From Entrophospora sp. SA101 (Eukaryota; Glomeromycota; Glomeromycetes; Entrophosporales; Entrophosporaceae): 64,000 nt of DNA. Both the position numbers and the translations under genes were made by a program. The DNA lies in contig CAUDNR010001557.1 of NCBI GenBank assembly GCA_958430865.1, positions 37,777 through 101,776 of the forward strand, given 5' to 3'. The notes beneath the pieces were generated by a model. It searched no databases, was not told where the DNA came from, and was given only the letters and a program-made list of their open reading frames with translations. This document shows, piece after piece, positions 12,379 through 23,373 of the stretch. How positions within the stretch are numbered: position 1 is the stretch's first letter; each line of letters starts with the position of its first letter.

Positions 12379-13218
12379 GCACAAATCCTGCTAATAGATT
12401 ATTGGCTACCTTTAATGTAGCACAAACCCCGGCATAAAATTTCCAACACTGGTTATGAGCATTACGACATAATGGTAATAGCCAAGAAATGGGGGCTTAG
12501 AATTTGTAACCATCTTCCAGAAGACAAAAACCATGAATTCATTGGGGGTGACATAACCATTAAAGATATATTAACAGACAACAAGTTATTTAAAAAGAGT
12601 ACAAAACTTCTGAGGAAATTAAATCTAATGTTTTTGAATCAGCTTGTAACAATAGATGGTAAGCATTTATTGAGATGGGACCACTGGCTGGCCAGAAATA
12701 AAACTCAATCAACTAGGAAAAAACCAAGTTGGTATGGGAAAATTGAACAAGTAGTAATGGAGAATCCAATCACTAGAGTCTTACATGAGAGATACATAAT
12801 TAATGATCCAAATCTTACGTACCAAAGCAACAGCAATAATAAAAATTCCTTAATAATTGCAAAACATAAAGACATTATAACATATGGTAAATATCACAGT
12901 AACAGTAATAACAGTAACAAAAACCAAATAAACAATGGGGAAATTAATTTAATACATTACCAAACATCCTGCCAAATATCACCCACCACATCTCCAACAA
13001 TGGCAGACTGGGAATCACCTCACATGCTTAAATGCACAGGATGCAAAGGCAATAGTAACAATAATCAAGAATGCATAATTAGGATTAAAAGCAAGGAATC
13101 AATAAAAATTCCTTACAGCAAGGGCAGGGATGGGGATTTAAAGCTCAGAATCACTACAGGAGAACTGGGAAAAATAAACCCTATCAGTAATAACTCACAA
13201 ACATATATAAATGGTTAA
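12379..13218 (+). pseudogene. C-terminal fragment of a LINE-like (non-LTR) ORF
   Basis: An open frame from the gap to 13218 (first Met 12472, about 248 residues) contains FLNQLVTIDGKHLLRWDHW followed by a Lys-rich segment and WYGKIE. This arrangement is what I recognise downstream of the reverse-transcriptase domain in Rhizophagus/Gigaspora LINE-like ORFs. A later CTGC segment with one CxxC may be a zinc-binding remnant. The reverse-transcriptase domain itself is not present and would lie across the gap. The frame runs directly into the hAT-derived segment. Confidence 0.4.
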
Positions 13219-13906
13219 AATATGATGCAGTAACAAAGAGAATGTTTTGCACAATTTGTAAAGCACATGGAGAAAAAAATCAATTTGAGGAAAAGGTAAC
13301 AAATAAATATAATTAATTTTGCATTTTGCAATTGTTAATTTACTAATGTTATAATGTTAATATTTAGGAACAAAGAATGTTTCAAAATCTACTGCTCTAG
13401 CAACTCATGCACTTTCAAACCAACATAAAGATGTTTTGCTTCTAGAAAAGGCAAGAATAACCATGCATGATTCTTCTGAAAAGGCCATTAATAATGGGAA
13501 CAAACATATAATTAATATTTACTGGATGGCAAAAAAAAAAAAAATATTCCAATTTCCAAACTTCCAAGTCTTATTTATATCTTAAAACTTATAGAAATAG
13601 TGCACTCAATTCGATTTTCTAGTGTAGATTGTGAAAAAAGTTTTAGCAAACAGAATATTATCAAATGTAATGTAATGAAAAATGACACATTGCACATGTT
13701 AATGATGGTTGGTTTAGAAGGTACTGATTTATTTGGTTATGATTTTAGTGATGCTCTTGGTAAAATTTTTCAAAGTGAAAACAGAAGAATAAAGTAAAGA
13801 AATTTTAGCACCCAAAAAATTTTCCTTTTTTTAAAGTTTTCTTCCGGAAAATTCTTAGCATTCAGGAGAAACTTCCGTTTTTTTTCAGACCTTATTTCCA
13901 GCCCTG
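13199..13906 (+). pseudogene. Internally deleted hAT transposase (ZNF862-like) with 3' terminus
   Basis: The first piece reads IYKWLKYD...MFCTICKAHG, the start of a TTF-type zinc finger. It splices at GTAACA (about 13297) to an exon giving STALATHALSNQHKD, the rest of the finger. The frame then decays. A second piece, 13600-13797, gives SVDCEKSFSKQN and LMMVGLEG...FDFSDAL, the C-terminal hAT dimerisation region. The core with the RNase-H-like catalytic triad is missing. The block ends at 13906 with CCAGCCCTG, a typical hAT terminus; the left end is not seen. Confidence 0.6.
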
Positions 13907-14049
13907 TTGGGGACCCTTTTTAGTTTTACTAGATTGCTTGTAGGAATGCCTCAAGTAGTGTGGTTGTATATGGTGATTTTAGTTTTGTTGAACATTATTG
14001 GCTGTGTACCAGATTCAGTAACTCTGTAATAGAGTAGAGTTTCTATCCA

Positions 14050-14470
14050 TAATATGAATTCTTGTTCAAATAGTCCATTTATTCAAATTATTCAAAATAT
14101 TATTATTCGTTTTGTTCAAATTATTATCATTAGTTTATCCAAATTATTGTCATTCATTTATTCATTTATTCATTTATTCATTTATTCATTTATTCATTTA
14201 TTCATTTATTCATTTATTCATTTATTCATTTTGTTTGAACTATCCATTTTTATTCGTCATTTGTTCGAATTGTCTGAAGAATTACTCGTTTTAATCGAGT
14301 TATTCGTTCATTATTTTATTTGAGTTATGCGTTTTATTCGAATTGCTTCTTTATTCAATTTATTCGTTTTATTCACTTATTTGAATTATTCGAACTATTT
14401 GAATTATTTAAATTATTCGAATTAGTATTAGAATTATTCGTTTTATCCGTTTTAATCGAATTAATCAAAT
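14050..14470. repeat. Tandem TTCATTTA array and degenerate TTCGTTTTA flanks
   Basis: Positions about 14151-14232 are a nearly perfect (TTCATTTA)n array of about ten units. On both sides the sequence continues as a degenerate array of TTATTCGTTTTATTCGAAT-like words. A similar short patch occurs at about 58500-58610. Frames through it (Phe-Ile-His repeats) are not genes. Confidence 0.85.
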
Positions 14471-14690
14471 TAACCATTTAAAATGCAGATCATTCTTAAT
14501 TCGCAATTTGTGACAGAATCCTGGATCGGTTTTTAAATTTGTAAGTTGATCGCCAAAACTATTTTGAAGAGGTGAAAGTCAAAACTAAAATTAAAAAGTT
14601 TGTCAAAAATAAATTAAAAGTCAATAGTCAAACATCAAAACTAGTTTCGACTATGGCGAAACCTTTTGAATTTCGAACGGTTGCGAAACT

Positions 14691-15400
14691 TAGATATTGG
14701 AATCTCCAAAAAAATCCTTAGTCGACTACTAGCTGGTCAAAATTTCTTTAGTCGGCTAAAAAATTTTTTTTTTAATATTAATATTTCATTATGTTTTTTA
14801 ATTTACAAATTACGAATTCATTTCCATTTGAATCTTTCAATTTTTCAAAATACTTCCACACAAAACCATGCGTTACGATTTGTTTTTTTAAAGGCCTTCT
14901 GGAACCACCGCTTAAATCATTAGAACTTGAAACCAATAAACTATTGGAATTTGTATTGGAAATATTTATTAGTTCACATGTAAAATTATCATCAACACCA
15001 TTGTCATCATTATCATATTGATGATATTGATACTCCTCCGCATAGAAATTTTCCATACCACAAAAATCGGTTTTATTTATAATTGGTCAGACAATAATAA
15101 TAATCATCAATATTAATATTAGTAGTCGACTATTGGTTGTTCAAGAAAAAGTTTATTGACTATATTAGTCGATTCCGACCTCTAATTGATACTCCGTATA
15201 GAAATTTTCCATAATTTTTTTTGTACCACACACAAAAATCGGTTTTATTTATAATTGGGTCAGGCAATAATTATCAATCTTAATATTAGCATAGTAATAG
15301 TATTGATATTAGCGTTGCCTAGTAATCGACTAATTAATCGACTACTAGTTGCTCAAAAAAAAAAAGATTAGTCGATTATTTTAGTCGATTCCAATCTCTA
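14691..15400 (-). mobile_element. Non-autonomous hAT-like element with duplicated right end
   Basis: This is a relative of the 757-bp element at 11072. Left end TAGATATTGGAATC and right end GATTCCAATCTCTA, with AGTCGACTA subterminal repeats. The right third is present twice (about 15035-15183 and 15190-15400), both ending in GATTCC(G/A)A(C/T)CTCTA, so either two elements are fused or one end was duplicated. The minus-strand frame 14778-15056 encodes a BED-finger-like N-terminus (THGFVWKYFEKLKDSNGNEF). Target duplications are not clear (GCGAAACT vs GCGCCAAT). Confidence 0.6.
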
Positions 15401-15704
15401 GCGCCAATGAAGATAGATTTATTTCACTCATTGCGTTTTATTAGCAATTATAAACTTTTCTTCAAAAAGGCCATTAAACAATTCTCAAAAACAACAATAT
15501 CAATATATCTCTTTCAAATCAACACTCGTAAATAAATATTGCATATTAATATAAATAACACGTAATTTGCATGGACGGTAAATTCATATAAAAAATTATA
15601 ACAAGCTGTCGTTATATGTATGTTGAATTAAAATTTTTTATTTGTCAATTTAAAAAAGTTGCTTACTATTTCATTTATTTTGTAAAAAAAATATTCTCTA
15701 AATT

Positions 15705-16541
15705 CTAGAAATTGACACTCTTAAATTTAAATCGTTTGTTCATTTGTTTATCTGGTAAACATTCAGATCCTTTTGAGAGTATTTCATCATAATTTAAATC
15801 CATAGTAGTGTTAAATTTGGCGGTTTGAGATGAAGCGTTAGTATTATTGATGAAGTTGTCATCATTAATGGGAAGAGGATTAAAAGTAGAATACGAAAGA
15901 AAAGAAGTGGAAGGATTAAAAGAAGTGGAAGATAACGAACTTGGGTTATTGCTTATAAAAGAAGAAAAAAAAGGGCGTGTATAAGATAGTGTTGAAACCG
16001 CAAAATTGCTATTATCGTTATAATCCTTCTCTTCTTGTAATAGTTCTTGTTGTTGATAAAACGAGCTTGTATTATAGTTTGTGTGCAAGCGATACGATGA
16101 TGAATCTACATAATTGGCATTATTATCATTGGTTTCTTGTTGTAATTCCGGTCCTTGAGAAATAAAGATATATCTTTTTGGTAGTTGAACGATATTTTCA
16201 TAAATCAATTTATGTTTTTCAAAAGCCAACATTGCTAATATTTTAAAGTAACGTTTTACTTCGTCCGATTCATTCTTCCAGGAATTTCCAGCTTCCTTTG
16301 AGAGAGTTTTCCAATCCTTTTTACTCTCAAGAGATTTATGTTTTGCAGCATAATTTTTGCGGTATAAGAGAAAAGCGTTTTGGGATTTTGGAATATCTAT
16401 GGAATCAACATTATTGGGATTGGGTGAAATGAGTTGAATCATTTGCACGTGTAGTTGACAAGGAGGATTAAAGAGAAGACGAGTCTGATCACTGTCAAGT
16501 TGTGCTTTATAAACACATAATAATATTTCATCCATACACAT
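15705..16541 (-). CDS. HMG-box protein, MATA-HMG-like, intact copy 1
   Basis: Single-exon gene, 278 residues, start MCMDEILLCV. An HMG box spans about residues 50-118: NAFLLYRKNYAAKH is helix 1, the middle includes WKTLSKEAGNSWKN, and the end includes KRYFKILAMLAFEKHKLIYE. This is the sequence-specific MATA_HMG subtype of fungal mating-type regulators. The C-terminal half is Ser/Asn/Gln/Tyr-rich and probably disordered. Expected role: DNA-binding transcription factor in the nucleus. R. irregularis is known for an extreme expansion of this family, and a mating role is not established for most members. The box is nearly identical to that of the gene at 22420, with a much more divergent tail. 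Confidence 0.88.
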   Translation of the reverse strand: MCMDEILLCVYKAQLDSDQTRLLFNPPCQLHVQMIQLISPNPNNVDSIDIPKSQNAFLLYRKNYAAKHKSLESKKDWKTLSKEAGNSWKNESDEVKRYFKILAMLAFEKHKLIYENIVQLPKRYIFISQGPELQQETNDNNANYVDSSSYRLHTNYNTSSFYQQQELLQEEKDYNDNSNFAVSTLSYTRPFFSSFISNNPSSLSSTSFNPSTSFLSYSTFNPLPINDDNFINNTNASSQTAKFNTTMDLNYDEILSKGSECLPDKQMNKRFKFKSVNF

Positions 16542-17354
16542 TATTACTGTTTTTGTTAGAATAATAATTTTCTATTCGAACTTGCGATATATTAATTATT
16601 ATCGAAAAATTTGTTTTATTATACGAAGAAATTATTATAATTATAAAATAAATTTTTTCAATCGAGTTTAAAGTTGCGATACGACGAAAACAAAAAATTA
16701 ATTATTAAAGAAAGTAATTGGCATATTATTAATAGCTTAAAGATTATTTTCAAATTAGAGGGTTCGATGTTATAGCTTAAAGGTTTTTGTATCTTTTTAT
16801 AGTTGAAATTATAGATCTAGCTAGATTTACAAATGACATGTCAGTTCATAATCACTTTACCACATTAAGCCAATGTTTTTCAAAAAATAAACGTTTTCGT
16901 CATTGTATCCTTTCACATTCGTCCAAATATTTGTAATGCAAATTTTCTTTGTTTTATTTTAGATTTATTATATACTAATTCGTAATTGATTACATGATAT
17001 TCTAATTATGATTTACTGCTACAGGTATTATGGCTAAAATAATTTTTTGTTGTGAATGTATGAAGAAGGACGAAAAGAGCCAAAAAAAGCAAACAAGGAA
17101 AAGTGGATGTTAAAAGAAAGTAAGTCAACATTTTTTTTTATCGCATTTTGGAAATTATCATCGTTATTCATTCATTATTACTGTTATAGATAGATTTGAT
17201 TGAAATGTTATCTAGGTTCTACATTTAAATGATGCAACCAGTAATAATTGGAAAGTAAACTATAACTTATATAATAATATATTGAAATATATGTAACAAA
17301 CGTTTGTACTCGGCAAAAGGAAAACCCGATTAGAAACACGTTAGGATCATGGAC

Positions 17355-17448
17355 CTACGTAGGGTTCAAAATTGACCAGCATTATGTGGTAGTATTATCA
17401 GAATTGCAAATATTTCGATGTAATGCTGGCCAATTATAAGCTTACGTA
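17355..17448. mobile_element. Hairpin MITE, about 94 bp
   Basis: Long imperfect inverted repeats meet in the middle, so nearly the whole element can fold. Termini start TACGTA. It lies 0.8 kb upstream of the start of the minus-strand HMG-box gene. Confidence 0.5.
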
Positions 17449-18729
17449 AGCTTTATTTTCCTGATGTAGTTAGTTATATTCAATCATTAAACAATAGAAA
17501 AATATTATTCGAGTTTATTGATTTGCATGTCTAGTGAGTATTGGCTTACCTTTTAATTACCAAGGAAACCTCTTCTCGTCACGCTTCCCCAGAATCTGTT
17601 TGAGATTGTGGAACAATGACATTTGTAATCTTACTAGAACTTGCGAGAGCTTTAGAAATGTGTTAGATTGATATGCAAAATAAAATTTCCCTAAAATTGA
17701 CATAAAAGAAATAAAATTTACGATAATTTAAACATCTCATAATCGCAATGGTTTAATGATGCATTAAATATTTATTATTAGAAACGATATTAACAATGAT
17801 AGGTCATTCTTAATAATACAATAAACTGTTTTTTGGCAATGACGTGTAATTCTATCATTAACTATATACAAAATGTGATCTTGTTCACTTTTTTAATCAA
17901 ACAGTGATTAGATGCTAATCCAAAAAAATAGTGTAATGCAAATATAAAAATAATACAGACGGGTCCGCAAATTTTATAGATAGTAATAGGAATGAAAATT
18001 CCTGTTTGCTATATTGATATTCTAAAGACACCTATTGCTGCGTCAACGCTTCAAAATTTCAAAAATAGATATTTCAAGAAAGGTCTATTCACATGACTTT
18101 GATTGAAAATTTTCTTACTGCCAAATTTAGATATGATGGTCGCGCGTTAGTCTAAATTTAGTAATAGATGATTTAAATCTAGTCTAAATTTAGCAATGAT
18201 AATAGCGCACGAACAAATACGTAGTTTATAGTAAAATGCATGTACTAAAAAAGAATCTCTACGACAAATAAATTTTTTGATAAAATCTCTTCGTCACATT
18301 AAAATTAGAGGCTATTTTTTTAAAATAATGGACAAAAAATGATTCTATGCTCTTAAAGTTTGCACAAAATTTAGGAGGAGGTCCTTTACACTGAGCCAAC
18401 TATATGATTTGACCCAGATCAAAATTAAGTTTAATATAACTTGACCTAAGGTTTTCAACAACATTAGAAAAAACCATAATTTGGCCCATAATATTTACTA
18501 ACATTAAAATTTTTGAAACCGTCTACTGTAACGGAATTAAATTTTGCCAAATCAATTGATTTAACTAATCAACTGATTATAATGAAATGATTCACTAATT
18601 TTTATAATTTTAATGAATTTTTTTTAATATAAAAAGATTTACTATATATAAAGTATAAGATTTCTTGTACGTAAGAAAAAGATTTGCTGCACAAAATTTT
18701 TGGCTTCCTAACAAATCGTTCGTTGATTT

Positions 18730-18910
18730 AAAGGTTGCTTGCCGAAACCTCATAGTGACTGTCAAAAATCTACAAGCTCTAATAAACAATTAATATCTAC
18801 TTGCCAAAACTCTGCTGATTGCCAAGATCTCTAATGCAAAACTCTCCCAAGATTCTAATAAACAATTAGTGTGAAACTCTGCTGATTGATTCCTGAAAGG
18901 GTTTCGGCCA
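18730..18910. mobile_element. Relic of the AAGGTTGCTTGCC fold-back family
   Basis: Begins AAGGTTGCTTGCCGAAACCTC. It carries the family words TCTAATAAACAATTA (twice) and ACTCTGCTGATTG, and ends near GGGTTTCGGCC. It is shorter and more decayed than the pair at 10250-10687. Confidence 0.5.
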
Positions 18911-19288
18911 GGGATATTAAACGGTTGAAGACAAACCAAGCCAACTGTGATCGATTCAATTAGTTGAATCCTAGTAATAGTTTAAAACCGTGGTTTGTCA
19001 ATAAATAACCAATTAAATTTCATCATTATTTTAAAATCAAAATTTTCAACAAGGTTTTTTAATCAATTTATGGTTGTTAAACCAAGTCAATATGTTTAGA
19101 CCATTTAAACCGTGGTTGAACAGCTGTCAGTTTATTGATTCAAATTTAATAAATTAAATTTTTGATGCCTTTTTCCATTCCACTTATCCCCCAAAAAAAT
19201 TTTTCTATATTATATCTAATGAAAGTTAAAATAATGACAAATATTTTCCTGACAATAATTATCACCAGAATTTGAAATTAACTCAGAT

Positions 19289-20135
19289 ACAGTGTGTTGC
19301 AAAAATAATTGGCCAAAAATCATGTGATTTAAAACGTGATAACTTTTCATTATATTATATTTTATAAACTTGTTTATTTTATTTTTTCTTATTCCTGACA
19401 TCATTTTTTTAAAAGTTTGTTACTACATTATTGAAAATAAGGTTATAATTATGTCATCATCAGATCTAGAATCACAATGTCAGACTATATTATACTTTTG
19501 GAAAAAAGGTGCCTATAATTCCACAAATTAACAGGAATTCCATTACCTACTATTAAATACAATATCAAAAAATCGAATGAGACAGGAACTTCATCTCAGA
19601 AAAAAATCCGGAAGGCCGACTATGGTTACACAACCCACGTCGAGGACAATTGGACAGTTCCTCTGAAGAAATCCTACTCTTTCTTTAAGAACTTTGGCTA
19701 CCGAACCATCTAAATTTGATGTAAATATTCGCTATACTACAATTAAATGACATTTAAATAGAATTGGTTATAAAAATTCATTACCAACTGGAACGCCGAT
19801 GCTTACTGTATCCCACAAGGCTAATTGTGTAGAATGGGACAAAAAAATTTAAATGGCAAAACTATTTTACAGATGAGACAGCATTTCAATTATTTAGGAA
19901 TACAATTACACAATGGTATAAAGGTCCAAGGCCAATTAGACCACTCCCTAAAAATAGACAAAAAATCTTTGCATGTGCCGGATTTTGTAGCAAATGGAAA
20001 ACAAGTCTATTTTGTTTTACACAAACAATGGATGCCAATTTTTATATTAAAATCGTTGGAAATCATCTCTCTGAAGTCAATAATATGCTTGGGAAACGTT
20101 GGAAATTTCAACAAGACAATGATCCAAGTCGTATA
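19289..20135 (+). pseudogene. Tc1/mariner transposase relic, truncated
   Basis: A probable left terminus at TA|CAGTGTGTTGCAAAAATA is followed by a decayed transposase starting at ATG 19451. Conceptual pieces include GRPTMVTQPTSRT (helix-turn-helix linker), SHKANCVEWDKK, FTDETAFQLF with the first catalytic Asp, and WKFQQDNDPSR with the second. These are the expected DDE-type landmarks of Tc1/mariner. Several frameshifts and stops separate them. The sequence stops just after the second catalytic motif, where a different element begins, so the third acidic residue and right end are lost. Confidence 0.75.
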
Positions 20136-21130
20136 TAATGTTGTATGACGAAATGTTTTTAGAATTGAGAAATTATTTCGTCAAATGCACTAAAAAACGA
20201 CGAAAGACTAAACCTTGACGAAAGTCAAAATCATTCAAAAATTATTGAACAAAACAAAAAATTAGAAAATCAGATTTAGCTTTTATTAAAATAAATTTTT
20301 TTATAGGTTTTTGTTATTTTCTAACATTGAATTCAATTTATTATTGTAATTAGATATTTCGGTACCAAGAAATTTTCCAGATAAAACACTCCTAGATGGT
20401 GGTTGATATGCATGATGGAGCTATTGAAGAAGATATATAAAGTATGGATTACTGACAACTGAAAAAGAAAATCACAGCAAACAAATGCTTTGATTAATGC
20501 CCAGTTAATAGAATCATTGCGTTTTTTTGTCAACAATGTGCTTTCATAAAAATTTGAAATTGGCTGTTGAATTGTTGATGATTCTAAATTTTCATTGTTA
20601 TTATCATCATTTATTTGCCTTAGATATTCTTTTCTAATTTCATGAGTACAGCCAGGACAATGATTTGTTAAATGTGATAAAAGTTTTTGTGGTTATCCAT
20701 GGCTAAACTTTTTTGTGCAATACTTGCATTGTGCAGAGTAATGTCCTTTAGATTTTTCTTTTTGTTTTTAGTAAAATGAATGAATACACACATTTGAGGA
20801 AGGTCTACCAGATAAATTATTTTGTGGATCCGACATTGCCTTAAACAATATTATCTCATGAGCTTACTATTGGATATAAAAGGAAGGTGGAAGTTGCTTG
20901 TAATTTGAATAGTTTATGGTCGTTTTACTAATTTCAATTCAAATAATTTTTACTCAAATATTATAAATAAGGGGCAAACTTTTATATATAAATATATAAA
21001 ACAAAAAAAAATTTCAATTTCAATTTTACTTTCGTCAAATTGTCAAAATGGCCCTTGGTGAAAAACCATCTTTGGTCAGTACTTTCGTCACGTCAATGAC
21101 TAAAATCAAAAGTTTCGTCATACATCATTA
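20136..21130 (-). mobile_element. hAT-like element, about 995 bp, with BED-finger transposase remnant
   Basis: Inverted ends TAATGTTGTATGACGAAA and, complemented, TAATGATGTATGACGAAA (18 bp, one mismatch). On the minus strand a degraded reading begins MSDPQNNLSGRPSS (about 20835), then a BED-type finger (CKYC ... HLTNHC), then the conserved hAT stretch ALIKAFVCC ... PPSR-like ... SGKFL, ending near 20330. Only the N-terminal part of a transposase is present and it is frameshifted. The same terminus plus subterminal sequence recurs at 50474. It abuts the Tc1/mariner relic immediately after its QQDNDPSR motif. An 8-bp target duplication is not evident. Confidence 0.65.
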
Positions 21131-22419
21131 CCAAGGGAGTTACTGCTATAAATGCTGTTTGTTTTATGATATAAATAAAATCTTTATCATTATTTTCCAT
21201 ATTGACATCATCAGGAGTTGTCTCATTCATATTGTCATCATCAAAAGAAGTGGTTCTATTATCATCAAGTGTAGTAATAGGTTCTATTTCTTTGTAAGTT
21301 TCTGATTGAGATGGTTGAGGCATTTGAGAAGGCATATTATTTTGTTCATTTTCTTGAGTAGATTCCTCTAATTTTTGTTTTTTGTCTGAATTGAATTGTA
21401 AATTATTTTTTTTTTGTTGTTGTCGTTTCTTGACATTTATTTTATTTGTTTAAGTCAACATGTAACTGTGAGTTGACTTTGCTTTATTAACATTTATTTA
21501 CTAAAATCGTTATTATAATAGATTCCGATTGTTATTATTACTATTACTATGTTCTTTGTAAATTTTGGTATTCTTAAAAATGTCTAGAAAATTTCTAATT
21601 AAATTTTTTATAAATATTAATATTCAATATTGATAGTATATATATATATTGGTTTCAAAAGAAGGCATGTACGCGCATCTTACTGTTTAAATATGTTTGC
21701 TGATACGATAAACAATACACAACAAATAACATATATTTGGAATGTTTTTTCCATTTTGCATTAATTTAACATTTAATTTTTCGACTCATTTTCCAAAAAA
21801 GTCAATTTACAGTGCCACTTACCTCATACATAGCTACTTCTCAATTTAGCCATTCACAAAAAAGTCAATTTACGTAATAAAAAAAATTTTTCGTTGTTAG
21901 ATGGTTATTTTAGAATAACAAGATAATAAACAAGATAATAATATGTCTCCCACGTTATACTATTTGTTCTGCCTATTTATGGAAGTTATATCAAAAATGA
22001 GGTATTCTATAATTCATTATTGAGAATAAATAAAAACCGTAGCAAATCTTTTCATTGATAATTGTTGATGAAAATATTGTATTAATAATTCTTAGTAAAC
22101 ATCCTGCTAAAATTGTAATTTATAGCTTTCAAGTAGTCAAAGATAAAGATATTATAGAAATATTACAGAAAGTAAAATATATTTAAAAAGTATTATTTTT
22201 TTTAAACGATCCGCTGTACAATTATAATTATTTTAGTCATATGACTAATTCGATTCATTTGGTCATTTGGTTTATTTTCACATATATAAAGTTATAAAAA
22301 TTCGATAAAAATTTTATTAATAAAAATATTTTCAATAATTAATAAATTTGTAAATATCACAAATTCGAATAAAAAAACTTATCATTTTAAATAAACAATA
22401 ACATATTTAACGCAACAAT
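21131..22419. other. Intergenic region with a minus-strand Asp/Thr-rich remnant
   Basis: The minus-strand frame from about 21335 down to 21131 (PSQMPQPSQSE, then Thr/Asp/Asn-rich) is low-complexity and ends in the hAT terminus, so it is probably the leader of another decayed transposon ORF rather than a gene. The rest, including the promoter region of the HMG-box gene at 22420, is AT-rich with no other supported feature. Confidence 0.35.
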
Positions 22420-23373
22420 ATGAATCCTGAAATATTATTATATGTTAATAAAGCACGACTTGACAGTGATCAGACTAGCTTTCTCTTCAATCCTCCTTGT
22501 CAACTACACGTGCAAATGATTCAACTCATTTCACCCAATCCTAATAATGTTGATTCCATAGATATTCCAAGATCCCAAAACGCTTTTCTCTTATACCGCA
22601 AAAATTATGCTGCAAAACATAAATCTCTTGAGAGTAAAAAGGATTGGAAAACTCTTTCAAAGGAAGCTGGCGATGCCTGGAAGAATGAATTGGACGAAGT
22701 AAAAAGTTACTTTAAAATACTAGCAAAGCTGGCTTTTGAAAAACATAAATTGATTTATGAGAGTATCATTCAGCAACCAAATCAACATATATTTATTTCT
22801 CAAGGACCAGAACCGCAACAAAAACAAAAAGAAGATTGTCATAAAACCAATAGCAATACAAGTTCGTTATCTTCCACAAATAATAATTCAAACTCATCTT
22901 ATCCGCAACAAAAAAATCAAATAGATAATTCCTATTATGAAGTTTCATCATTGCACCATTTGTACTCAAACTATAGTACAAAATCGCCTTATCAACAACC
23001 AGAACAACTAGAAGATAATGATAATAATAACAATTATGTAGTTTCAACACCAACTTATCCGTACTCTTCTATCCCTTCTTTCACAAGTGATAATCCAAGT
23101 TCATTATCGTTCACTTCTTTTAGTCCCTCCGCTTCTTTTCTTTCGTGTTCTACTTCGTCTGATTTTAATCCCCTTCTCGTTAATTATAACAATATTGTCA
23201 ATAAGACTGATGATTTATCTCAACCCGCCCAATTTATTACATATTTAAATAATGGTAAAGACTCCCTAGAAGAATTTCAACAATACTTACAAATTGAACA
23301 AGCAGATGCACAACTAAATGAGACTTATTGGAATTCATTGGGTTTGGTCTCAAAAGAAAATAAAAATATGTAA
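22420..23373 (+). CDS. HMG-box protein, MATA-HMG-like, intact copy 2
   Basis: Single-exon gene, 317 residues, start MNPEILLYVNKARLD. The HMG box lies at about residues 50-118 (SQNAFLLYRKNYAAKH, DWKTLSKEAGDAWKN, KSYFKILAKLAFEKHK), followed by a Gln/Asn/Ser/Tyr-rich tail with PQQK-type repeats and a short acidic/glutamine C-terminal segment (EEFQQYLQIEQADAQLNE). The region before and inside the box is almost the same as in the gene at 15705, while the tails differ in length, so tails evolve faster than boxes. The upstream words (ACATATTTAACG before the ATG) are shared with other family loci here. Expected to be a nuclear sequence-specific DNA-binding protein. Confidence 0.9.
   Translation: MNPEILLYVNKARLDSDQTSFLFNPPCQLHVQMIQLISPNPNNVDSIDIPRSQNAFLLYRKNYAAKHKSLESKKDWKTLSKEAGDAWKNELDEVKSYFKILAKLAFEKHKLIYESIIQQPNQHIFISQGPEPQQKQKEDCHKTNSNTSSLSSTNNNSNSSYPQQKNQIDNSYYEVSSLHHLYSNYSTKSPYQQPEQLEDNDNNNNYVVSTPTYPYSSIPSFTSDNPSSLSFTSFSPSASFLSCSTSSDFNPLLVNYNNIVNKTDDLSQPAQFITYLNNGKDSLEEFQQYLQIEQADAQLNETYWNSLGLVSKENKNM

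Larger units (their letters stand above)
16542..19288. other. Intergenic region with a hairpin MITE and a fold-back relic
   Basis: No gene is visible. 17355-17448 is a small hairpin element: arm TACGTAGGGTTCAAAATTGA against its imperfect complement (TACGTAAGCTTATAATTGG), both followed by CCAGCATTA. About 18730-18910 is a relative of the AAGGTTGCTTGCC fold-back element at 10250-10687. The rest is AT-rich sequence without supported features. Confidence 0.55.

Noticed and set aside
14054..14323. Phe-Ile-His repeat protein
   Set aside because: It is a translation of a TTCATTTA microsatellite, with no start context or relatives.
18120..18215. Imperfect inverted words CTAAATTTAG around 18160
   Set aside because: Short, AT-rich and without defined ends or target duplications.
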